A DNA stretch of 64,000 bases. It comes from Trogon surrucura. Lineage: Eukaryota; Chordata; Aves; Trogoniformes; Trogonidae. Numbering within the stretch: the first letter of the stretch is position 1; each line of letters starts with the position of its first letter. A program made the translations under genes and the position numbers. The DNA lies in NCBI GenBank assembly GCA_020746105.1, contig CM036617.1, positions 144,874,518 to 144,938,517 of the forward strand. Reading direction: 5' to 3'. The notes under the pieces are model-generated. The model was not told the origin of the DNA. It made no database searches and saw only the letters and a list, made by a program, of their open reading frames with translations. This document shows positions 1-12,520 of this stretch, piece by piece.

Positions 1-720
1 CTTGCATCAGATCTCAGCTAAACAGTTAGCAGAAAATCTGCAAATATCTCACCAGCCCCTTCTCTAAGCCTCTAGATATGTCCTTCTCTCTCCTGTATCA
101 TGTTAGCTTTTTCCAGACACTCACAATAGGACACATCTGCTCCATCGGTGAGACCTGTCTTAGAGGAACCGGCCACTTTCTAACTCTGAGAAAGCTACAT
201 CTTTTAGATACAGGGAGCTCATCAGCTCAGTTTGCTGTCACTCACTGCTTCAAATTGTATGCACGTTATTCTATTCATCGAACTACTGTAACCTGAAGGA
301 AAGATTTTAGATGTGCCTAAATAACTATTCCCCCCAAACACATTTCCTTCTCCTAACAATTGATAGCCAAGGAAGCTGAGGTTAAGGAGCTGTTTCTTAA
401 AAGCTGGTAACAGTTTGGGTGTCCTCTAGTGGCACTAAATAGAATTTCAGACACTGAAACCTGGATCTCTCTAATAGATCACACCATTCCATGTAAGCAC
501 ACATCCTTCCCTGACTATTCATCACCTGCTTTACTGGCGTCCCTAGCACCTCCAGCCACGGGCCACAGTGCCAAATTCTGACTAACTTAATTTTGGCAGC
601 CACAAAAAGAGAAAAAGACTCTCTTGACACCGGATACGTTAAGACACAAAGGGTCTGCTTATTCAGTACTCCCTTGCTGAATATGAGCCAGGGTCACACT
701 CATGTTTGTGGCTTTTAGCA
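1..720. other. Intergenic, nothing recognised
   Basis: Unique-looking, A/T-rich sequence. The short open frames here have no recognisable domains or family resemblance, and I see no repeat consensus. Confidence 0.5.
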
Positions 721-790
721 AGAATCATAGAATCATTATGGTTTGGAAACATCTTAAAAATCATCAAGCCCAACCAAATATAATGTTCAT
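721..790 (-). mobile_element. CR1 LINE 3' tail fragment
   Basis: The plus strand begins with two copies of an agaatcat-type octamer and continues with a diverged form of the CR1 3' UTR (gtttggaaacatcttaaaaa, then a caagcccaacc block). This is the reverse complement of the 3' end of avian CR1, so the element lies on the minus strand. Only the terminal 70 bases or so are recognisable; the sequence beyond does not match CR1 as I recall it. Strong 5' truncation is normal for CR1. Confidence 0.75.
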
Positions 791-2902
791 CTTCAAACAG
801 CTACGTGGCTGTGGGACCAAAGACTTATCAAATAGCATAATAAATGTATCTGCTGCCACTGCCCTAGAGAAAAGATGTAGGTCTGCCACAGTGGTTGACA
901 TCAGAGCAGGGCTTTGATCCACAGAGCCACCCTCCACAGCTAAGAGGGGCAAAGACTCCAGTGTCAAAAAAAGCAGAAGAGCACCTGCTGCAACAAATCT
1001 GTCTATAAGGTGACATCATATTTAATAATGAAAAAGCGTTGACAGTATTACAGTACTGTAGTTATTTTATGTTAATACATTCTACCATGATTAATAGTAA
1101 TAATAATTTAAAAATTCTAATGTGCAATGTCACAGAATATTTCTAGTTTGAAAAAAACACAATTTTTTATTTTTAGAGAAAGTTTAAATGTCATTGCTCT
1201 GCCATGAAAAGGAGCTTGGTAACAAGTCTTGGTAGCACAGTTCTCAGCTGTCAGCAGCGTGGCTCTGGCTCTGTTCACTTCACTCATGGGGAAACCCTTC
1301 TGCATTTCCTTGTTCACAGAGGGCTGCCTTTCAGTCATCCAAAAGCATATGCTTCAGTGTTGGCAAGGTCGGCTCTATAATTACACAAGTTGCAGAGGCC
1401 GAGTGGAAAAGGATAACCTTTCTTTAGCTTTTTTGTGTCATCCTGTAACTTTTAAATTGGAACAGTACCCCTGCTATCAAATTCAACAGGAGATTTCATA
1501 TAATTTTTTACGAAACTCATTATCTGGGGAATACATTTGCCATCAATTTTAAAGCCAGAAAGGATTGCTACAATCATTTAATGTAATGTAATTAGAAAAC
1601 AGGAGGAAACAATGGAAGCTCAGCCTGCTGGCAGAGAAGCCCTACAGTGCAACTACCTCTTCTTCTACTGTTAGCCTTGCACCTTTCCTGTCCTCTACAC
1701 ACACAAGTTACTCTGAAAGGATAACCTCAGCAGGCAGGCAATCTGGTGGGGCAAAGGACCTACCTTTCCCCACTGAAATTTAGTTAGTGAAGAAACAGCA
1801 AATACAGCTCAAGCCTAAAGTCACAAACACTGTCATTTCAACTCACTTGTCCTTCTTGGGGAGTTTTAAAACAGCTGTGCCCCACAAAAACAGGTGCACG
1901 GGCAGCTCTGCAGGCACTGCCTAACTCCTGAACAGCAGAAAAATAAACACAAGCAAACAGCTACTTAGACTGTGCTAAAAAAAAAGGAAGAGAGAAACAT
2001 CTAGAGACTGTCCTAGAGGCAGAGTCCGTAGGGATAAGTATTTATAAACCTGAAATAGTACTGCAGAGGAAAAGAACAAAAGAAAAAAAAAAAAAAATCG
2101 GGCATTCGAACTTCCAGCTCGTCTCTGAAGGCAGCCTGCGCCCTCTCCTGGACGGCTCTGCTCATCCCAGCCAAGCCAAGGCGGAGAGAAAGGGAAATAA
2201 GGTGTGCCATGGAAAGGATCGGAGCTGGGGAAGGGCAGGGGCCCTTTAGAAAAGAGAAAGCTCAAGGGATATAATGTAAAGTAAGGGTTGTACAGGAAGC
2301 ACTGTGCAACAGCTGATGTGGGTGAGCTTGCTCCCTACAGGGTCCCAGGAGGGGAAAGGAAAGACAGAGGGATTTGGGGCTATCTTAAGCTTACTCCACA
2401 GCAGAGCTGAGAGACTAGGCTCCAAAATTTGGATACTACAGAGAAGCAGGAAGGCAGGAGGGAGGTTTAGAATTGCAGCTTTACTAAAAACTTGAGCAGA
2501 AGCCTACGGCATCAATCAGAACTATACCAGTCTACTCTGCAAGTGCAAGTCAAATCAGTGGTATCAATGAAGGTTGCTGCCAGCACAAGTGCTAGCCTCT
2601 AGGAAAGGTTCCTTAGTGTTGGGTATGCACCTGCACTGCTCACTTCACAGCAGCTGCTTTTGCCAGGAAGCTTCGTGGACTTATCTGTTGTTCCAACAGC
2701 AGCACGGTATAGAAGATGTAAGGAAAGCCCTCCACTCCGTTGCAAATTTCAACAGGCCTTTGGCTTCAGGGAGATTCAGAGGAAGAGCAGATAAGCAACA
2801 CAAAATAGCAAATCCTGATGCGGTCCTTCCTGCAGGTCACTCAGAAGTATGAAGGACATGCCCTCAGAACCTGGGAGTTGCCTGGGAAATATCTAATGCT
2901 AC
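791..2902. other. Intergenic, nothing recognised
   Basis: No gene or repeat family recognised. There is an A-rich run near 2083-2097 and a moderately GC-rich patch near 2100-2240. Short open frames on both strands look like chance frames. Confidence 0.45.
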
Positions 2903-2907
2903 AGATA
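2903..2907. repeat. Target-site duplication, left copy (agata)
   Basis: This 5-bp direct repeat matches 4037-4041 exactly and abuts the LTR start. Five-base duplications are seen in several vertebrate ERV classes. Confidence 0.65.
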
Positions 2908-4036
2908 TGTGGTGAGTTGACCTTGTCTGGACGCCAGGTGTCACTAAAGCCACTCTACCACTCCCCCTCCTTAGCTGGGCAGGGGGAAGAAAAGTATAAC
3001 AAAATTCTCCTGGGTCAAGATAAGGGCAGGGAGAGATCATTCACCAATTACTGCCATGGGCAAAATAGACGCTACTTGGGGAAATTAATTTAATTTACTA
3101 CCAATTAATCAGAGTAGGATGAAAAATAACATCAAATCTTAAAAACACCTCCCCCCCACCCCTCCCTTCCTCCCCACCTTAGCTTTGTTCCTGATTTTCT
3201 CTGTCTCCTCCCCCACAGTGGTGCAGGGGGACGGGGAATGGGGATTGAGGTCAGTTTGTCACATGTTGTCTCTGCTGCTCCTTCCTTCTCAGGGGGAGGA
3301 CTCCTCAGAGTCTTCCCCCACTCTAGCATGGGATCCTTCCCATGGGAGAGTTCTCCATGAACTTCTCCAATGTAAGTCTTTCCCATGGGCTGCAGTTCTT
3401 CACAAACTGCTCCAGTGTGGGTTCCTTCCACAGGGTGCAGTCCTTAAGGAGCAGACTGCTCCAGCATGAGTCCCCCACGGGATCACAGATCTGGCCAGCA
3501 AACCTGCTCCAGTGTGGGTTTCCCTCTTCGTGGGGCCATAGGTCCTTCCAGGAGCCTGCTCCAGTGTGTGCTTCCCATGGGGTCACAGCCTCCTTTGGGC
3601 ACATCCACCTCTTCCAGCATGGCCTCCTCTACAGGCTGTCAGTGGATATCTGCTCTACCATTACCTCTCCGTCCTGCAGAGGGACAGCCTGCCTCACCAT
3701 GGTCTTCACCACAGGAGCAGGTGAACTTCTGCTTCTGTACTTGGAGCATGTCCTCCCTCTCCTTCTTCACTGACCTTGGTCTCTGCAGAGTTGTTCCACA
3801 TATTGTCACTCCTCTCTCCTTGTTGCTGTTGCACAGCAAGGTTTTTTTCCTCCTTCTTAAATATGTTATCACAGAGCTGTTAACATTTGTGGGTTCAGCT
3901 TTGGCCAGCAGCTCTGTCTTGGAGCTGGCTGGCATTGGCTCCATCAGACACAGGAGAAGCTCCTAGCAGTTTCTCACAAAAGTGACCCCTGTAGCTCTCC
4001 TCCGCTAACAAAGCCACGCCAATATAACCCAATATA
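2908..4036 (-). mobile_element. Solo LTR of an avian endogenous retrovirus-type element, with AGATA target duplication
   Basis: Read on the minus strand, the element runs from TATATTGGG to CACCACA (plus strand starts tgtggtgagttgacc at 2908 and ends cccaatata at 4036). It is flanked by the 5-bp direct repeat agata at 2903-2907 and 4037-4041, as expected after retroviral integration. The body resembles an LTR I recall from many non-galliform birds, including a CACAGAGCTGTTAAC-like block, a block of tandem units about 50 bp long, and a C-rich tract (plus strand 3147-3180). The outer base pair at the high-coordinate end is TA rather than TG, a sign of age. There is no internal retroviral coding region, so this is a solo LTR left by LTR-LTR recombination. 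The family name is not assigned. Confidence 0.75.
3360..3610 (-). repeat. Tandem units of about 50 bp inside the LTR
   Basis: The plus-strand motif ctgctccagtgtggg and close variants recur at 3407, 3456, 3504 and 3556, with a weaker copy near 3362, giving spacings of 47 to 52 bases. On the minus strand the units stay partly in frame and encode a degenerate 16-17 residue repeat (for example PTLEQFVKN and LTLEKFMEN). This appears to be structure inherited with the LTR, not a host gene. Confidence 0.65.
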
Positions 4037-4041
4037 AGATA
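4037..4041. repeat. Target-site duplication, right copy (agata)
   Basis: Exact copy of 2903-2907, directly next to the other LTR end. Confidence 0.65.
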
Positions 4042-6299
4042 TCACACCAGCCATTTCCCTTGCAGGTTTGTTGTATACTTCTAGAGAACCTGGGAGAGAG
4101 CAGCTGATCAGATCTTCAGCTTTTCTTTCAAAAGGTGGCTTTTCCTTGGAAATCATGGTTCCCTAGATGTTTTTGTTAAATTAAATTCAAGCCAGTAAAC
4201 CCAAAATATCTGAATGCACTGCAAGAAGTTCTCACCAAGTTTCATGAAGCTGCAAGAGTTCTTATATTTCAGCTGGTTGGCATAAATTTCATCCTGGAGT
4301 ATTGCAATCAGTAAGGTGGTTTATGCTGGGAAGGTATGAGGCCTGAAGCCTGCCAAAGCACTCTGGCCTCATGCTAACTGTTCATATGGGAATGATCTAA
4401 CTCCCAGAACAGCTCCTCAAATTACTAGGGACCATACTAGTTGTCATAGGCAAAATCCATATTAGGGAACGCTGCGATGAGTTGGTCCCAGTATTCAGGA
4501 CTAGTCATTGTAATTTATAACCATCTCGTGAAAATTAACCTCAGATTCCAACCTTAAAGTCACTCCAAGTGCTGTATTTAGTGGATTCTCACCATCCTCA
4601 AGCTTGTTCCTGCAACCAGTGTTCCTCACCCTCACTGGGATGCCAAGAAAGAAAAATCAAGCGATTATAGCACAATAAGTCTTATATGAGCATTTGCTTC
4701 TCCCAAAGGACTAGCTGAACTTCCTGAATCTCAGGACACCAGGCTGGGCTCACACTCCACTCCAAGCTTGTTGACTGGAAGCATAAAGGAGATCGTGGTT
4801 ACGTAATGAATCTTCGACTGTCACAAAATAGCTTGAAATGGTCATTTTCTGGTCAGCATCAAAACATACTGTAAAGGGTGAATTTGTCTATAATAAACAA
4901 GGAAATCATTCCCTATGAGTATGCAAATTACTACTCAGGAAATGTCCTGGGCTATTAGGAGACATTAATGTGCAGAAAATCAATACACAGGCAGATTGTC
5001 TGCTACATTCAGAGGCAATCACATCAGCCACACTGGCTCATACTGGTCTGGGGGATGGAGTATGATTTCTTCCCTTTTAAAACAGCAAGAGTGTGCTATA
5101 CAGATCTTGTGTTACCTGATGGTGTCACCAAGAACATGACCACTTCAGTTAATTCTTCAGACATTGTGATTAGTGAAGACAAATTTGGCCAAGTCACAAA
5201 GGCAAATAGATTTAGAGCTCCCATCTTTGTCTGGTGAGCACTCTACCTCCCTTCTTCATAAACTTCAGACTCTCACTGTTTTGTCCACTGACTTCCTAGT
5301 TTCCCAGGAGTAGATGGCTGCTGCCTAATTTGAAAAGTAAGGGTGAACTCCACACAGTGCAGCTACACCCATCAAGCTATTGTTCAAGACTCTTCAAGGG
5401 TCTGTGGAAAAGTTTTAAGGAGTCCATAAAGGTCACTAAGAAAAAAATAGCTGATTGTCAGTAAGCTGGTATTTACTGTACTTCTATTCTCATCTCCACT
5501 AAAAATATTTAGATCTGCAAATCAAAAATGATTAGAAAACAGTTATCTAACTCCATCAGACCTTGGGAAAGGCCAGAGGTAGATCTTTTCAAGGGGTCAA
5601 AGCTATATAAATGCATTTATTATAATTTGCTATTGACGTTGATCTGTTTTTGGTCTAGATATAGATTTTCTGTTTCTGACAATCTTCTGCATGAATATTA
5701 GTAAGTCTGAAGAATGACCACAAGCAGACTCCTAAGAAAAACCAAGAATGGGACAAACATATATGACACTTCTCACCTTTTAAGCATTTCTATCTCTTGG
5801 GGTCTACTGAACTTGATGTGTTCTGTTTATACTGTAATCTGCCATCAATATCCTTCACTAGTGCTTTTCAAGCCTCCCCTTATTCCAGTGTAAATTTCTT
5901 GTCTCCTCACAATCGTTTGTCAATGATCTCTCCAGTTCTGCTTCCCTTTGCATGAAGTACCAACTCCTTCTTTGTGTTTTGAACCTGAATCCAAACAGCC
6001 TCATTTGATTGCTCCAAGTCCAGTTACCCCAGAAGAAACAGGTACTCTTAATCCTTACCCATCCTCTTCATACCATTCATAATCAGACCTCTGTCATACC
6101 TTTTCCACCACCCACACTCTCTATTCCAGGCAGAAGATTGCCAGCCCACTCAGTCACTCCTCAAACTGAGCTGTTGCTTACCCTGATGACCCTCCTCACC
6201 TTCTCCAAACATTTTCCAGCTATAGTCTGAAGATAGAGCACCAGGACAGCAGATGGTACTCAAGCTGCTAGCAAAGCCTTACATTTGATTTTGCTATTT
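4042..6299. other. Intergenic, nothing recognised
   Basis: A/T-rich unique sequence. The longest open frame (4968-5237, plus) has no recognisable domain or homology. The C/T-rich stretch near 5860-6230 directly borders the old LINE relic that follows and may be part of it, but I could not align it. Confidence 0.45.
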
Positions 6300-7110
6300 A
6301 GAATGTTACTGAGCATTGAGATGATTTTTGATGGAGGCTCCTATCATAACCATATAGTGCTGATTGGCAAGGACCAACTCAGTGCCTATCACTTTGAAGC
6401 TAGGATTACTTTTCCCCATACCCACTACTTTACATTTACCTACACAGAATTGTATCTGGCTTTTCATTGCACTGTCACTCAGTCTTGTAAGGTCCTTCTG
6501 CAACTCTTTACAGTCATTCCTTTTCCTTACTGCCCTGAAGAGTCTCATATCATCAGCAAAGTTGCCCACCCACCTCTGCCAGATCCTTTATAAAAGTGTG
6601 GAACAGCACAAGTCTCAGAACAGACAACATCCAGCAGTGACTTCTCTCCATTCTATCAACTGTCCAGAGACCCTCTCCACAATTTCCCATTTTTAATGAT
6701 GTCAGGATATCCCATAGCTATACAGTTCCCTCTGAAACCTTGTGGAAACATAACCAAATAGACTCACCATTATTATTACACTTGTTTATCCCTTCAAACA
6801 AATTAGTTCTCTAAGGCAAAACAGAAATTGTTGACTTTTCCCAAAGAAATTTTTTGCGCATATTAGGCATTCATTCAATCAATCCTTTCTTATACTTTCT
6901 ATTAATTTACCTAGTACAAATGTCAAATTTACCAGACCACAGTTCCTTAGACACCCTTGTGGAAACTGTTTTAAAGAATATCACCATGCTTGCTACTGTC
7001 CAGACTTCAGGCAACAGTGGAAGTTTAAGTGAATTATACAGGGCCATAAGTAATTCCACTATTTCTCTTGAAAGTCACAAGTGAATACCACTCAGTTCTG
7101 GTGATTTGTA
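6300..7110 (-). mobile_element. Ancient CR1/L3-like LINE relic (reverse transcriptase remnant)
   Basis: On the minus strand the frame at 6306-6569 reads FADDMRLFRAV, then CKELQKDLTRLSDSA and VGKCKVVGMGKSNP. This is the order of motifs around and after the catalytic F-A/V-DD box of CR1/L3-clade reverse transcriptases. Further upstream on the same strand (plus 7080-7115) the decayed gtgaataccactcagttctggtgattt matches the antisense of the CR1 PDG-I motif region. Frameshifts and stops break the frame throughout. The divergence is far greater than in the other CR1 copies here, so this is an old amniote-wide insertion. The boundaries are approximate. Confidence 0.6.
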
Positions 7111-10100
7111 AACATTCGTTCTGTGTGTCTGCAACACGATTTCTGCCAGTTATTTAATAGGGGAGATGCTAGTCTGTCTGTGATTTCATTTCTTCTAATT
7201 CAATGACTCTCAAAATTGTATTCTCTACTGGGATTGCTAATTCACTTCTGGGAAAATCATTGTAATAGGCCAATTACAACAGCAAATATAAACACCGTAC
7301 TTAGAATTAATGAATTTATACTCCTCAACTGCTGCTTTTTCTTATTGCTTCTTTTGTACCCATATTATCCATGAATGCAGTTATAATCATATACTCCATA
7401 GGCTGTATGGGCTTCTGTGGTAGATGCAGCTCAAATGATCAGCTAGCATGAGTAACTTACACCTTCCTCAATCCTTCTTCTAAAAACAACCTGTCAAACA
7501 ACTTAAACCTGACTGGATCAAAAAACTCTTTGGTTCATCTATCACACAGCAATTACTCTACACTAAGTCAGACTAAGTGAGTATAATGGAACTTGCCATC
7601 TTGTTTGCAGAAATTTAGGAAGACAGATTTCTGGGGCTCACAAATCCAGTCCTGAATCTTTTGCCAGGACTCTCTGAAAGCCAGATTTCAGAAGGAAACC
7701 ATGTAATAATATTTTTTCCCCTCAGTATCACTTAAAATGAAAACATATCCTTCCATTTTTTGTGCAACTAGATCTGCTAGCCTCAATTTCTGGCTCCTTA
7801 CCTCACCAGACTAGCAAAGATCAGATTGTCTGTGAGCCAGGTTGCACATACCGCATCAGTGCAGTATGGTTCTATGTAAAATTTTGTGTTTCTATGGGGT
7901 GACATTTTCATTCTCTATGTATTTACAAGACTGGAGATCACAGCTAAGCTTACACTCTGACTAGATAGGCTTTTATGTTCATCATCCATTTAAAGTTCTG
8001 ATGAGTGACCACTTATATGCAGCCTGAGAAAGGTGGGATGACCACTCCTCCCTTGGCAGTACTTCACACCTTTGTTGCCTGTTGGATAAAAAGGGCATTT
8101 TCATAGGAAAAGGTTTTGGGTTTTTTTTTTTCCCTCCCCTTAGGAGCATTCTGAGATTTACTTAAAAAACAGAAAAGGGGGAGAGGTGGTGATGTGGAGA
8201 TGGGGGGGTTGCATCACTGGACATGGCTAGGTCTGAACTGTAACCCAAACCTGATTAATTATAATTAATTTTTTTGGCTGAACAGAAGATGATTTATTTG
8301 TTATTATTGCTTCTAACAGACCTGAACACAGTACACCCACCTGTAAAATGCTTTGGCAGTTGTGAGCAATCTCATTTCTACATATTGCTGCAGGTTTTGA
8401 CCACTGCTGATGCAGGGTTTGCAGCAATAGGGTCTGTAATGATGGGAACCAACACTGCTTTTGGTTCCTGAATGGCATTTGTGCCATTCACTCTAATGTA
8501 GAGGCTTTAGGGACAGTAGCTCTCCTCTTTCCTCCAAAAGAGGAGTCAAGAATCACCTGGACTGAAAGAAGGAAAAGAGATGAAGCAAGTAGGCAGGTGG
8601 GGTCAGGCTGAGACTGTGGTTTGAAATAATGTGGCTGAGAGAACAAAGGCTTTTTAAGATAAACAAAAGTTGGATGTGAACTCAAATTGGAAGGCGAGAG
8701 AGTCCAGGGCTCAAGTAACCACAAAGACAGCCAAGGACCTTATGCAGTGATGTGTAAGGCTGTGATTAGAGACAGTCTGGTCTTTGAATGAATGACAGGG
8801 AGCAGATGAGTACATATACTCACTGGTAACAGCACTGTCACAGTGTCGAGCTAGAAGAAAACAAATGAACCATTGCCCTTGCTTCATTCAGCAAGATAAC
8901 AGATCACTGCATCTCATGAAGGAAACAAGTCTGGTGTTTTCTTTGACTGTTGCCTCATCACTCCCAGCATGATTTTAAGTCAGACGTAATGCTTGCCCAG
9001 TGAGAAACTTCTGTGTACACGGACTTATCTCTGTGGCTGCATATAGTCAGGGAGCAGGCAAAAGATGTGAGAATACCATAGAGCATTCCCAGATGTAGTG
9101 AACTTGATGGAGCAAGCTAGCTCTCCTGGGAGGTGGCAACACTTAGAGAAGCGCCTGAGTCAGCTCAATCTTTTCCTGGGCAAGAGCTGAAATGGAGCCA
9201 GACGTTGTACAGAAATCATGAAAGTCCTTTAAAACGCATTCATTCTTTAGTATCTCTTGGGTAATAAGGCAAGAAAGGAAGGGACAGAGGCAGCAGCAGC
9301 TGTGATGAGATATACAGCCCCTTCACCAGCACTTACACCAATCTCTAGCCAGGAGATCACTTTAGTTTGATATAAGCTTGAGCAAATTTAATCTCTGTCA
9401 CAGAACGGAGGGACCACCTCTTTAGGACTAGAAGGAGGACATGCCAAGTTACCTTTGCATCATTCCCTGTGGCAGGTGTTCAGTGAAGCACTGCAGTAAT
9501 CACCTCTGAGGAGGAAAAGGTGCACTTACGCAACTGGCTGTGAACTGTCCTAACAACAGTTGCACAGCTGTATTAATTCCACATCAAATATTTTATACAA
9601 ACATCATAAACTCCATGAGTGCAACCAGTCTCTTCTACAGAAAACCCACACCATGTTGTAAAAAATATTGATTTTATTCACATGTCTAGCCTACTTAATA
9701 GTGGATCACACTGGCAGGAACAATCACAAATACCTAGTTACATGATTTCATCAGGTTCTGGCCTGTGCAATGTTGGATTTGAGTCAAGCACATATTATGG
9801 CATCACCAATAAGGACAATGATTGCTGTTCAAAGCTCAGTTGAGTCCCACCTCCTTGGTCAATTTTCAAGCCCAAGAATATCTTCTCCCATTGTGTGGGG
9901 GATTCTCTGCAAAGGACTTGTATTCGCAAAGTCTGAATCCAGCAAACAGCCTGAAGCACATGCTCCATAGAGAAATTCTGTTTACCTCACATACTTTACT
10001 TGAAAGGCTTCAGGTTTTCAGGGCATTAAACAAATGAAAAACCCCTACCATCCATAATTTCCCACAAATGTTGGACCAGACTTGTATAAATCAGCCTAGC

Positions 10101-12422
10101 TCCAATAAGGGAGCTGGAATTACTTATCTCACCCCATGATCTGGCCTGCAAATCCCAACTGTCTTCCTTGAAATAACACATGGGAGCAAGGCTTCATAGC
10201 AAAAGCGAAGCGATCCTGTAACTAACATCCCTGCTGTTTGTGCTGGCACACAGTATGGTCTAAAGTCTCTGAGCTGTATGTCATCTAGCTGAAGCATATT
10301 CGCACTTTTCTAAAAGCAGCCTGCATTCAGGTTGACTCTGAAGACAACTGCCCTTGCAAGAAAGGTCCACAGCAGCTCTGGCTACCCATGGTCAGCCACA
10401 TGGCCTTGCCACACAGTGACCCAGAGAAGTCCCACACCTCAAGCTGACCTGTACTAAGGTGTAGAGTAGGTCATCATAATGTTTGCACGAAATAATATCA
10501 AGGTGGAGTGAATGTTGCCTCCTAAGAACTATGGGCTCACATCCATGCTTGGGACTACTGAGCAGACCTGCTCCAAAAGCATGTTTGGATCCAGCACCTC
10601 AGGGTTTCTTTAAGCCCAGTTCTATACACCTGTTTGAGTCATGGGTAGTCAGGAAGTCACAGTTCATCAGAGGATCAGACCCCAGCCAGCAGCCACGAGG
10701 AGGTATTGCAGTCCTAGCTGTCACGTGTCAAGAGCTGCCAAATCAGAGCAAGCTGCCTTCTATCTCTTCTTCTTCACACATTGACTGTGAGGACTGCCAG
10801 ACAGGCTAAAAGTCGCACATGAAACTGTTATTGATAAAGAGTCCTAGGGAAATTGGCTGCCCAGTATCCATCAGAGTACCTTCTGAAAATCTCAGTCTCA
10901 GAGTCTCCTTTACTCACTCTTCCTCTCTGTGTCTCTCCTCCCAGAATCAATTCTTTCTACCCTCCCACTCTCCTGTGTAGAGAGCTGGCAACATACACAG
11001 GGTGGATCCACCTTTGGTTATGGACATTTGGCTGCACAACTGACCTTTGCTGCTGCCAAAGGGAAGGGATTCCAGGCCAGAGGATCCCTGCCTGACCCTC
11101 ACTTTTCAGTGCTAATTGGGTTTTCTATCACTTTCAGCACAGCACAGCACAGCACGGACTCCTGGAGCTTGAAAAGCAACAGATATTTTTATCACAATGG
11201 TGCAATGGGAGAAGACTTCAGAGCATTTTCTGGGAACACTGCATACAATTATATTACATTTTCAGAACTGTCTGGCTATTACGCCTTCTAAATCACATGA
11301 ACGACTACAAACAGTGCTATTTCAGTGAAACTCTACAGCCACTGAAACTAAGTCACTACCTCCTTTAGAGCAGGCAATGGACTCACATGTTCACAACAAG
11401 AATTGACTGTACATACACTAAAGCAAGACACTTCATAGGTAAATTAGAAATACCTCTAGTTTGGGCCCATCCCTTAGATATCAGATATTATGCATGAACA
11501 GGATGATTACTACTTGTACAGCTAGGTGAAACATTTACCGTTTATCTGAGTTTTAAATAGCACAGTAATTCAAGGCCAAAAAACAGGCAAACAAATGGAT
11601 AGACTTTGGCCACTTGTTCGATTCTCTAGAGAAAGCTATTTGCTCTTCTAAGGCCTGACCTTACCCATTTGCCAGGACTGGATCCTCCATTTGAAAAAAA
11701 AAGTTAAAATAAGTTTCAGCAACGGGGTCTTTTGGAGGTGCCCTGTGTACATTTCCAATTTCCCACGCAAGTCAGTGCTTATCTGGGGCTTTTGATGAAC
11801 AGCTCATAAACTGCTGTTGTTTAGCCACTGGAAATTGAATCCTGCTTTATTCAGTTTTCTCAGAAATGAGACATGTTTGAATCTTGTATGGGATTCTCCC
11901 TGCCTCCTCCCTCCAATGCCTGATCACATTTAGTCTCAGCTTCCTGGAATGAAGAGTGTTAACCCCTTTTGAAAAAAAAAAACAGCAACACGAAAAACGC
12001 AAATCAGTGAAACCAGTTTCCTGGCTGTAAATGTTGTAATCTCTGCACACAGGGAAAATTCACCAACTCTACAGTAAGAAGATGTGGCAACCTATTTTGC
12101 AGCATCCTGACGTAACAGCCTTGCAGCATCCAGAATCCAGCCTAGCAAGAAAAAGAAAATAAATTATATGTTAAAGGGCTAAGACAAATGTATTATATTG
12201 CATGGATCACAGTTAAGACATGTCAACCTATGGGTTAATTTCCTAATCAGACCGAAGGGACAGATTTTGAGCTATCTTGTCAATATAACTGCAGTTAGTT
12301 ACAATGGAAAGTGCTACATTTCTTTGCTTACCTTCACACCTAATGGGATTTGGTTTATGGGGCATTTTCCCCTCCAGAGGCTGGGAATTATACACATCTC
12401 TCCTTTCATGAGATGAAAGATG
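7111..12422. other. Intergenic, nothing recognised
   Basis: About 5.3 kb with no gene or repeat that I can support. There are T-runs near 8123-8135 and a purine-rich patch near 8170-8215. The open frames are short and featureless. Confidence 0.45.
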
Positions 12423-12520
12423 CATAGAATCATAGAATCATATTAGAAGGTTGCAAAGTTTGATGGGATGCATTGCAGTGCTGTGCTGCTCCAGGAATGG
12501 AGACCTAAGGTCTGACCTTT
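12423..12520 (-). mobile_element. CR1 3' tail remnant
   Basis: Two copies of catagaat on the plus strand (from 12423) followed by an eroded CR1-like 3' UTR segment. The octamers are characteristic; the rest is too diverged to bound well. Confidence 0.55.

Noticed and set aside
2908..4036. LTR open frames (93-166 codons) as host genes
   Set aside because: They lie wholly within the LTR and follow its tandem-unit periodicity.
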